Below are positions 56,758-64,000 of a stretch of DNA of 64,000 nt, in pieces. The stretch is taken from assembly GCA_016490735.1 (NCBI GenBank), contig JAEMWC010000669.1, positions 375,001 to 439,000 on the forward strand, in the 5' to 3' direction. Origin of the DNA: Pachyseris speciosa (lineage: Eukaryota > Cnidaria > Anthozoa > Scleractinia > Pachyseridae). The position numbers and the translations under genes are program-made. Positions within the stretch are counted from its first letter, which is position 1; every line of letters begins with the position of its first letter. The notes under the pieces were generated by a model. That model had not been told where the DNA came from and did not search any database. It saw only the letters and a program-made list of their open reading frames with translations.

Positions 56758-59507
56758 GTGACTTATTTCACAGTGAAGCAAACCATTCCCTTCAAATCAG
56801 TGCTTAGGGGTTTTGTGAAAAGCTCCATTTCAATGAAATGGCTGACGCCTACATTTGGACTCAAGCTTACAACAGCATGGTTCGGGTTGTTGGGATGGTT
56901 GAACGTTCCTGTCCAGACGATTTGATGCTTCGGAGAAGAGGAAGGTGGACCTTGCATTGATTTAACCTGGATCGAATATTTTAACCCAATCCTGCTACCA
57001 AACAACGTGAAAAAGATTGTTTTTAAGGTGGCTGTAAATAATCGGCCTTTATCGTGTATCTATTTATGCCCGGAGCAAAATAGCATGTCGCATCTTATGT
57101 ATTGTTGAAGTCAAAGTACCCATGAATTCTTGGATTGGCGAAACCAAACAACCGGTTTCCATCGAAATTCAAGTCTTTCAGCAACATGATTTCGCCCCCT
57201 TGAAAACGAAGAACCTTGTGAATCCCATGCCCGTTCAGATCTAAATCGCCATGCATTTTGTTCTACCATCATCATCTATTTCCAACCCACCACCCGCGTT
57301 TCCAACCAACCAGTAACCATTCAAATTCATATCATCACCCAACTTTGGCTGAAGCATGGGAAACCCGCCCATATTGAGGGGGGTGCCCATTAACATATGC
57401 CTGTTGATCTCTTTGAATAATTCTAGGGGGCCGTTTTTGACCTTTTTTTTTTTCATTCAAATCCAAATCGCCCCCCAACTTTGCCCCCAAAAGGGGAAAG
57501 CCCTTAAGATCAAGGGAGGAACCCATTTCCATCTCACCACTTTTCCCTTTGAACAACGTCCAGCGGCTATCTTTAACTTCTCTTCCGCCCAAATCCAGGT
57601 CTGTTCGCAAAGCCATCCGCCCGTCGTCCACCACATAGACCTGGTCAAACACAGTCGAAGGCACATTCGAAACGAAACCGTTCACACCGTACATCACCAT
57701 TCTGCCCGCCAGCGAAGTTTTTGTCGTCTCTCCATGCAAATCGAGGAATATGTAGGTGGGGGGCCAGCTTTGCCATCGGTAAAATCGCACCGAGGTTTTC
57801 ACATAACCATCAACCGAGCCGACCGCTGGGAAGGTTTCCGAAGCTTGCGCCCTGATCGACAAAGTGGTTGCACTTGCGGTCACACTGACATTTCGCATCT
57901 CTGGAGGGAAGTATTCGGCAAGAAACGTGTAGTACCCGATGCGGTATTGGTTGCTGCCATCTGTCTCTTTGATCAACGTGAAAAGGTATGCGTTTTTGTT
58001 GATTCATGGGGGATCCGGAAAAGTGGTTGATTCTGAGAACTGTGATGTTGTTTCCACTCGAAGACTCGTTGATGTCTTCCATCAGATACTTGAAGGGGTT
58101 TGGTTGGTGGCCGGAAAAAGTCAAATGAGCCGCATCGACGTATTCTTTTTGACACCATCGCTCGGATTCGAGGGTCTTCTAAGCTGTTGATTCGGTTGTT
58201 GCGCATGTCAATCCCGCCCGTCATTTGTCCACCAGCAAGTTTTAGAAAAGGAGCTTGGACAACATAAATTTTATTGACTGCATGTTTGTCGTTTGTAGGG
58301 ACCTCCAGGTTTTCGATTTTGTGGTTGGTCATCGACAGGTCCCCATAGATCGCACTCGAGCCATCCCTTTTCACGAAATACTCGTCAACATATTGTTTGT
58401 TCACCGCGTCTGTCCCGGAGACAGGGGGAGCAAGATCTACGGCCGCGTTGTTGTTCATCATTAAATCCGTTTGCGCGATTGCGTCGAATTTGTTTCGCAA
58501 ACTCGCGTCCACGTATTTCTTGTTGACGGCGTCTCCCGGAAGGGAGCTTGGACTAGACATCTTTCAGGTTGCCAAGCCGGTGCCCACCCCAGTCCTGATC
58601 TTCCCAAGAGGGGTTGGCCCCATTGGTCAGGAGGTACCCCGCAATTTCCGAATCGAGATGGCTTTTGTTCACTGCATCCAGAATGTCTCTCGGGTAGGCT
58701 AAATTGTGAATGAGGTTCTCTCCCATGTCGAGATCTCCTGTCATCGCGATGCTGCCGTCTTTTTTGAAGTCACCCGAGCCGGTCGGCCTTTGTGGCTATT
58801 GCTGCCCTCGAGGATCTAGAGGCCCTTGCAACCCTCTTGTTCCTCGTGGCCCTGGGCCCCGCAGGCCCTGCAGGCCCGTGTGGGCCGGTTGGCCCTTGCA
58901 CGCTGGTTAATCCTGCATGGCCAGGGTCCCCTTTCTTTCCACGTTGCCCTCGCGGACCTGGGGGGCCACGAGGTCCGGGTTTTCCTTCGCCCGCTCTTCT
59001 GAAAAAGCTTCCCGGAAGTTCGTTCAACCACCCCATGGCTTTTCTACATACTCTCGTCGAAATTTTTCTTCACCACGTCCGGAATGGTTTTCGGGTAGCC
59101 TGCATCGCAGATGCTATATCCGCCCAGGTCGAGAACGCTTGTCTTCACGACTTCCGAATCGAAATAGTATTTTTGTAAAAATAAGATATCTAATAGCGCT
59201 TTCTCTTCATATGGTACTAATTAACTCACAAACTTAATTTTATAATTTCTACACTTGTACATTTATCTTCCGGATTCCTGTAAACTTGCCTACCTACTCT
59301 TTTTTAGTTAAGACATGACCCACCTAGACTAGCATCAGCTACCTGTGGGCATGTCGAATTAAAAAAAATACTAATTAGAAAAATAAGGAACTGAAGATAG
59401 TTTTTGTTCACTGCGTCCAGAATGTTGTTCGGATAGCCTGCATCGCACATGCGATTTCCACCCATGTCGAGAACGCCTGTCTTCGCGATGCTGCCGTCTT
59501 TCTCCAT
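56758..59507 (-). pseudogene. Tail-fibre-like adhesin with collagen stalk
   Basis: The likely start is MEKDGSIAKTGVLDMGG at 59507, overlapping or abutting the ATPase stop. Modules in order: repeats of the phage-fibre type (LDMGGNRMCDAGYP ... DAVNKNYL); a collagen-like Gly-X-Y stretch ([20 protein letters not shown], 58790-59010); MTGDLDMGENLIHNLAYP; two more DAVNKxYVD repeats (SGTDAVNKQYVDEYFVKRDG); then a beta-rich C-terminal part (RIGYYTFLAEYFPPEMRNVS; YIFLDLHGETTKTSLAGRMV; LDLNGHGIHKVLRF-like repeats). A distal block ends EMELFTKPLSTDLKGMVCFT. This would be the receptor-binding spike. An AT-rich insertion separates the first two repeats, and several frameshifts occur. Alternatively two genes (fibre and a separate knob, 56763-57050). 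Confidence 0.65.
59177..59396. mobile_element. ~220-bp AT-rich insertion in the fibre gene
   Basis: An AT-rich, non-coding block interrupts GC-richer coding DNA. It is bounded by similar words, ATAGTATTTTTGT (59164-59176) and ATAGTTTTTGT (59397-59407), which may be a diverged target duplication. Its own family was not recognised. Confidence 0.5.
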
Positions 59508-59514
59508 GTCGTCC

Positions 59515-60144
59515 CTATATATTCTCGTCAAAATTTTTCTTCATCTCTTTTTTGGGTTTGTCGTAATAAAAGAACGAGAATTTTTTGTCTGTTGCGCGGT
59601 CCAGCAGGTCGGGAGCCACTCCCAGATCGGCCGCGATCCGTCTGGTCTCTCTTGAGAGGAAGGAAAAAATGCAGAAATGGCTGCAGTTGTCGCGGATGTT
59701 TTTGGGGACTTTGAAAAAGGTCTGGGAAAGATAGATCACGGCGCAGTTGCGGTGCCGGCCATTGATGAAATAGTTTATTATGTCGTTTTGGTTCTTTTCA
59801 CAAACCAAGTCGTCGAACACGACAATTTTCTGATTGTCGGGCGGCAGCTCCTCGAGTGAAACAATTTCGTCCCCCTGGAATGCTTCGACGACTTCGTATC
59901 AGACGTGGGGATTGATGTTCTCAGCGAAATCTTGCAGAAGCGTCTCGTACTTCTGCTGGTGGAGGTTCTTCGAGAAAAGCAGAACCTTGTCGTACTCCAG
60001 CAGCTGGTAAAGCATGTGCAGCAGGATGTTTGTCTTGCCGGAATTGCTGGGGCCGCAGATCAGCATCCGAAAAATGTCTTCGGGCATGGACGGGTGCCCC
60101 TGTTTTCAATTCGTTGACGCGATTTCTAGGTCATAGTTCGGCAT
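59515..60144 (-). pseudogene. Packaging ATPase (FtsK/HerA-A32 type)
   Basis: This would power DNA packaging into the capsid. The frame starts MPNYDLEIASTN at 60144 and contains MPEDIFRMLICGPSNSGKTN with the Walker A loop (60031-60054), LLEYDKVLLFSKNLHQ, Walker B KIVVFDDLV (about 59805-59829), an NDIINYFINGRHRNCAVIYL segment with a sensor-like Gln (LSQTFFKVPKNIRDNCSHF) and a C-terminal FFYYDKPKKEMKKNFDENI. At about 209 codons it is the usual size for Polinton ATPases. Unlike its neighbours it keeps one frame throughout, damaged only by two TGA codons (after ASTN and after NPHV). Confidence 0.85.
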
Positions 60145-60180
60145 TCTTATTTCCCATATATTCTTCCCGTCGAAAACCGT

Positions 60181-61154
60181 ATGTCTTTGAAGAAGTGGCG
60201 CGAGCGGGCCGCAGAAGCCGATCTTGAACAACAGGAACAAGAAATTCGACAGGAATTCAAGAAACACAAGATCGCCGAAGCGATGGGGGAAGCGACCGCG
60301 GAGAAACTTTTCAAACCGATCACGAAACGGTTGGACAAAACGGTCCCCGAGCCACCCCCCCCCCCCCCCCCCCCCTAACGCCAAGAAGAAGGGCCGAACT
60401 TTGAAATCGACGAGTTCGATCGAATCAACCACTTCTATTGGGAGGATGTCCAACCGGAGGCTCCAACCCCTGTACCCAGCAACAACGAAGACTTCGAGCT
60501 CCCTCCACCCCCTCCACCCATTGCGGACGAGGTGAGCGAAATTCCACCCCCTCCTCCTACGCGGCAGACTTAAACCGCTACGGTCGAAAGGACAAAATTT
60601 ACCGACGACCGCCAAGCGTCTAACAGGTTGCGAACGCTCAGCAGTCTGATCACGAAGTTCGGAAAAACGGCTGACCCTGCCAGCCAAAGAGTGCAGGAGC
60701 GCGATTCCCCATTGTGCATCTACTCCTTGGAAGATTTGAAACAGGAAAAAGCCGCGATTCTCGAAGAAAAAGGAAAAGAAAAAAGAGGGCAGTCTTTGTC
60801 AGCACACCAACTCCAAGAGGGGAGAAGAGATTGACGAAAAGGCCCGCACGAACGAGACCCGCTCGCGAGCTGTCGTATTTGGAAAGGGCTTTCGGGCAAA
60901 TTTCTTCCCGCAGACGCGCTATCGCCGGCGACGACGATGATTAAGACTTGGACGAATGGATGGAGGGGAGCGGGGCGGGGGAGTCCTTCGAGGAAATGGT
61001 CAACGATTTGTACGTGATGCTGGGCTCGCTCCGGGCCGGAAACTCGTCCCCCAAACTCCGGCGAGACATCGGAAAGCTGCTTTCCGAACTCACCCGTCGT
61101 GGGTTTTTGACGAAAGCGCAAGGCCGGAAAATTTTCCGGGATTATATAGGATGA
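60181..61154 (+). pseudogene. Conserved proline-rich Polinton protein, function unknown
   Basis: It starts MSLKKWRERAAEADLEQQEQ, strongly helical and charged, then a proline run at an expanded C21 tract (60355-60375). After a frame change an acidic segment follows (FEIDEFDRINHFYWEDVQPE) with two more PPPPPP runs. After a TAA come DDRQASNRLRTLSSLITKFG and a Lys/Glu-rich helix. After another shift and a TAA comes the C-terminal LDEWMEGSGAGESFEEMVND ... LTRRGFLTKAQGRKIFRDYI, ending at 61154 with ATATAGG just before the next ATG. Coding continuity across stops and its position before the capsid genes suggest one gene of roughly 320 codons. Possibly a scaffold or minor virion protein; I know of no demonstrated function. 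Confidence 0.5.
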
Positions 61155-61959
61155 ACCACGAACCTCTGCTGCTCGACTCCAGGCTCAAGAAGCTGCAACT
61201 GTCGTACGGCGACCAGCCGACCCATGATTTCCGCATTTTCTTCCCACAGCCCATCCTCCTCGACCCCGCCCGTAAATACAACGCCGCCCTCAAAAAACGC
61301 ATCACGATGACTTACTCTTGGCACAATGTGGCGGCGAAGTACAACAACAACCAGCTGAAATGGCGGAAAAAGGGCGAGGCTTGGAAAATTTGACCTTTCC
61401 CGACGGGATGTATGGGTACGAAAATCTCACTTCGTATTTGCAGGCGCACACGGGGTACATTGACCCAGCTGCTGCCGACAAAGAGCACATCTTCAATCTG
61501 TATTTCGACTCGACGATTTACCGAGTGGGATTGGGGTCGTAAAAGACTACGAGCTCGACCTTTCTGTTGGTGAGTTTGCGGACTTGCTCGGCTTTAACAA
61601 AAAAAGTCTCGAAAGATTCGACAAGTTTCGTCGGCGACAAGCTCCCGAACATCACGAGAGGCGTCGATTGGGTCTTCATTCACAGCGATTTGATTACACG
61701 GAATGTGAAAAACGTCCCGGCCGACGTGTTGTTCAGCGTTTCCACCGTGGATCTCCCCGTCAGCTTCCCTTTCAAAGAGGAACCTCTTCACCTTGAATTT
61801 CATTCCATCAAAAAAACCCAAATCGACAGCGTGCGAATCCGAATCTCCGACAAGGCAAACAACACTTTGGACCTCAACAGTTCTGATGTGGCTTTGTCCG
61901 TCTTGATCCGCGAAGTCCCCTGCATTTCTTGCAAAGGTATACACGTATGCCCCGTTTGA
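61151..61959 (+). pseudogene. Penton-like / minor capsid protein
   Basis: It starts MNHEPLLLDSRLKKLQLSYG, overlapping the preceding frame. Then WRKKGEAW or its shifted continuation NLTFPDGMYGYENLTSYLQA, FNLYFDSTIYRV, the shifted KDYELDLSVGEFADLLGFNK, and finally GVDWVFIHSDLITRNVKNVP, LFSVSTVDLPVSFPFKEEPL and VRIRISDKANNTLDLNSSDV. The alternating beta-strand pattern, the size (about 265 codons) and position just before the major capsid gene fit the single-jelly-roll penton-type minor capsid protein of Polintons. At least three frame changes disrupt it. Confidence 0.6.
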
Positions 61960-62200
61960 GTGAGTGGACAAAAGTCTTCGACCCCCGCTTTGGGCGGTTT
62001 CGATTCAAACACAAAGGCTCTGGTCTGATTCGTACCACCCTCGCGCCCCTCAATCAGCGGGCCGAGAGACAAGCGGCTGCCTCCAACAAGAAGGAAGCAC
62101 GGAAAACCCTCGCGAAAGTCGGTGAACTTGGGGTGAAACAGATTCGGCAACTGTTGCTTGGGCGGGGGAAACCCCCACACAAGAAAGGGAAAGACGCTAT
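61947..62200 (+). CDS. Small basic virion-type protein
   Basis: It starts MPRLSEWTKVFDPRFGRFRF and contains KHKGSGLIRTT, followed by an Arg/Lys/Ala-rich stretch (AERQAAASNKKEARKTLAKV) and LLLGRGKPPHKKGK. The start overlaps the end of the penton-like gene. Small basic proteins with a Gly-Ser-Gly/hydrophobic site between penton and hexon genes recall the protease-processed core peptides of adenoviruses and Polintons. The cleavage-site reading of KGSGL is speculative. The frame stays open past 62200 into the major capsid region, so the true end is uncertain. Confidence 0.45.
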
Positions 62201-63307
62201 GTGGAAGTGTTCAAATCGCCGCAGTATCTGGAAAAGGTCGATTTCGAGCGCTTCAATCTCTCCACTCCTCTCAAATTGCCGGCCAACGACCAGCACTAAG
62301 AGAAAACAGGAATAAACATCGCCGTCACGGGTCGAGATGTCGTACCTGACTGGTTCAACGCTTATTTTTGAGTGGAGTACAGATTTGAGATGGGGCAAAC
62401 AACGCCGGTCAATGGGTCCTTTTCGCTGATCAAGGAATTGACGGTGCAGTCTGCAGGGAAAACGCTTCACACGGCCAACGACGTGCACAAAATCGTCCTC
62501 ACTAAAACTTTGCTCGAGTACTCCAACGATTACGCGCAGACTTTGCGGAGAGAGAATTTTGGTACCTCAACAACGACAACACGACCGTGACAAACCCCGC
62601 CACCCCCGCCACCAATCTCGGGATACAGGCTCGCCACGTCCTCTCACTCAGCGCAGGGACAGTCAAGACTTTGATTCCTCTCAACCATTATTCCTTTTTT
62701 CTAGGAACTGGAGGACAGACTCCTCCCTCAATTGAATCTGGACTTCGTAATCGGGCTGCAGAGTTACAACGAAATGATTTTTTGAGAACGACGCCACTGG
62801 ACGGCGAATCGTGCTCAAAGACATTCAGCTCTGGGTTCCGAAACTGCAGTTGTCTCCCGAAGGGAAAAAATTGTGAACGAAAGGTACCTGAAAGCCACCG
62901 TGTGGCACTACTTGAAAGAGACAATGTTTACCAGCATGCCCCTCCGCGACTTCGGCGACCAGTGGACATTTTCTCCTGGCGTAAAAGACGCCAAACACGT
63001 TTTCGTCTTCTTCCAACAGTCGCGAAAACGGAACGCTTTGCAATACAACCCCTACAGCTTCGAAACCTTTGACCTGGACGGGGACAATTCGCCAAAATTG
63101 AAAACTTGCCAGCTTCATTATGGGTCGGCGTATTACCCCGAGGTCAACTACGACAGCAACGACCTCGGACGCATCTACAGCGACTTTGTTTTTCATTGGA
63201 GTTTAAATGAAGCGGCAAATGCGGAAGATTACATCATTTACATTGCGGTGTTGAATGAGGAAAAAGTAATCATGAAGCAAATCGGAAACGAACTGGTGGT
63301 GGTGTGA
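62190..63307 (+). pseudogene. Major capsid protein (double jelly-roll type) of the Polinton
   Basis: This would form the hexon-like capsomers. Ordered blocks: FKSPQYLEKVDFERFNLSTP; NIAVTGRDVVPDWFNAYF; GSFSLIKELTVQSAGKTLHT; NDVHKIVLTKTLLEYSNDYA; WYLNNDNTTV; TVKTLIPLNHYSFF; LEDRLLPQLNLDFVIGLQSY; IVLKDIQLWVPKLQLSPEGK; then one long intact C-terminal frame (62873-63307) with ERYLKATVWHYLKETMF, SPGVKDAKHVFVFFQQSRKR, LHYGSAYYPEVNYD, and the end EEKVIMKQIGNELVVV. The KxPKHVFVxxQQ-like and YYPE blocks are characteristic of cnidarian-type Polinton capsid proteins. The C-terminal half is shorter than I expect from the family, suggesting a deletion near SDFVFHWSLNEAANAEDY. At least four frameshifts and a TAA/TGA in the N-terminal half. 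Confidence 0.75.
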
Positions 63308-63330
63308 AGAATTCTTTTCTTTGGTATAAG

Positions 63331-64000
63331 ATGGCGACGAAGTACCATCCGTTTCAGATTGCCTTCACAGATGGCCAGAAACAAAGCCTGCAAAAGGCTG
63401 TTGCCTCGCGAACGGCTGTGACTCTGCGGGTCAAACCCGGACAACTCGGGCGCGGCGACACTCTTCTTTTGACAACGAACCAAATCAACCACGTATAGAA
63501 AGCCGCCAGCGAGGGGCGCGGCGCGGATATGCGCGATTGCAAAACACAAATCGCCCAAATCGCACTGAGTGGCGGCGATCTTTTTTCGACGGTGTTCAGT
63601 TTGGCAGTTTTGGCCAAATCCGCCGCCAAAGCTTTGGCAACTGCGGGGCTAAGTTTTGCTGCGGACAAAGCTTTGAAGAAGATTTTTGGGAAGGGCTACG
63701 GGCCAAGGGAAGTGGAGCTTTACCGACTCACACAAAGGTTGTCGCCAGATCAGAAAAAGAGGATTGAAGTGTACTTGGTTGGAAAAGGGGCGGTTCGTGG
63801 TGGAGGAACTGCCAGTATGGTGGGTTTCTTAGAATGTTGGCTTCCATAGGGGTTCCCCTTGCTTTGTCTCTCGTGAAAAGCGTGTTAGGAAAGGGAATGC
63901 AAGTGGGGTCCTCCCGCTCTAGACGCTCGCTGCCACGACTTCCACCGCCTCCTCCTCCTTCGCGAGGAACTGAAATGCAAATGAACCCACCATTGTTTCG
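63331..64000 (+). pseudogene. pVI-like hydrophobic virion protein, runs off the window
   Basis: It starts MATKYHPFQIAFTDGQKQSL, then VTLRVKPGQLGRGDTLLLTT and NQINHV, a TAG at 63496-63498, and continues in the same frame with DCKTQIAQIALSGGDLFSTV, an Ala/Leu-rich hydrophobic helix (LAKSAAKALATAGLSFAADK), KKIFGKGYG and, after a frame change near 63830, GVPLALSLVKSVLGKGMQVG. It lies just after the capsid gene. The small-protein layout (short conserved N-terminus, amphipathic/hydrophobic middle, Gly-Lys-Gly C-terminal motifs) is like the membrane-active, capsid-internal proteins of adenovirus-like viruses, an assignment by position and character only. Confidence 0.5.

Larger units (their letters stand above)
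50600..64000. mobile_element. Decayed Polinton/Maverick (adintovirus-class) provirus, right end missing
   Basis: One continuous 13.4-kb block carries a protein-primed type DNA polymerase, retroviral-like integrase, packaging ATPase, major capsid protein and penton-like protein, the diagnostic set of Polintons/Mavericks, plus a collagen-stalked fibre and several small proteins. Genes abut or overlap and lie on both strands. The block is GC-richer than the DNA to its left. Frameshifts, TAA, TAG and TGA stops, poly-C expansions, a 23-bp SINE-tail insertion (52991-53013) and a ~220-bp AT-rich insertion (59177-59396) show long residence in the host. The left limit is approximate. Protease and right terminal repeat were not seen. 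Confidence 0.88.

Noticed and set aside
59515..60144. Two in-frame TGA codons in the ATPase read as tryptophan (alternative genetic code).
   Set aside because: TAA and TAG also interrupt neighbouring genes and frameshifts are common, so ordinary pseudogene decay explains the TGAs. The codons do not fall at obvious Trp positions.

Overview
The window looks like nuclear DNA of an animal, most probably a cnidarian (anthozoan). This is an inference from its content: AT-rich, intron-bearing, gene-poor sequence packed with Penelope-like retroelements carrying GIY-YIG endonucleases, an ISL2EU-type THAP/DDE plus YqaJ DNA transposon, tRNA-derived SINEs, a piggyBac-like end, many short foldback elements and a decayed Polinton/Maverick (adintovirus-class) provirus. 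No rRNA gene, convincing functional tRNA or CRISPR array was seen. Almost every coding stretch belongs to a mobile element and nearly all are broken.

Layout. 1-9.6 kb is mostly non-coding, with one 2.1-kb inverted-repeat element (4092-6171). 9.64-10.42 kb (- strand) holds two exons that splice in frame to complete a SWIM zinc finger. 10.7-14.4 kb has two foldback elements, a Penelope-like reverse transcriptase (-) and a detached GIY-YIG module (+). 14.86-15.44 kb has a SAP-domain gag-like ORF. 15.74-19.53 kb is one ISL2EU-type transposon: a THAP/DDE transposase (+) convergent with a YqaJ nuclease/PHD protein (-). The transposase is split by a composite SINE insertion with a 15-bp target duplication. 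20-30 kb contains further Penelope fragments, tRNA-like repeats, foldbacks and microsatellites.

31.2-38.3 kb holds two members of one terminal-inverted-repeat family with 9-bp target duplications and a shared cysteine-rich ORF, with a piggyBac-like 5' end between them. 39-42.5 kb is a nest of foldback elements, SINEs and another SWIM/YqaJ-family fragment. Two phase-1 exons (40.4 and 43.0 kb) suggest a secreted coiled-coil host protein. 43.7-46.8 kb is flanked by arrays of a CAACGCRTTG motif. 47.2-49.3 kb is a Penelope C-terminal fragment between 434-bp inverted arms, followed by a long palindrome.

From about 50.6 kb to the window end the DNA changes character: GC-richer, densely coding on both strands, little intergenic space. 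The genes are those of a Polinton/Maverick-type element. Left to right they are a protein-primed family B DNA polymerase (+), a retroviral-type integrase (-), a zinc-ribbon protein (+), a two-transmembrane protein (-), a 44-residue cysteine-rich ORF (-), a tail-fibre-like adhesin with a collagen stalk (-), a packaging ATPase (-), a proline-rich protein (+), a penton-like capsid protein (+), a small basic protein (+), a major capsid protein (+) and a hydrophobic pVI-like protein (+, runs off the end). Together they would copy, integrate, package and coat a DNA genome. Here frameshifts, stops of all three kinds, poly-C expansions, an internal deletion and two small insertions have inactivated most of them, so this is a fossil provirus fixed in the host genome. 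The maturation protease and the right terminal repeat were not seen and may lie beyond 64,000.
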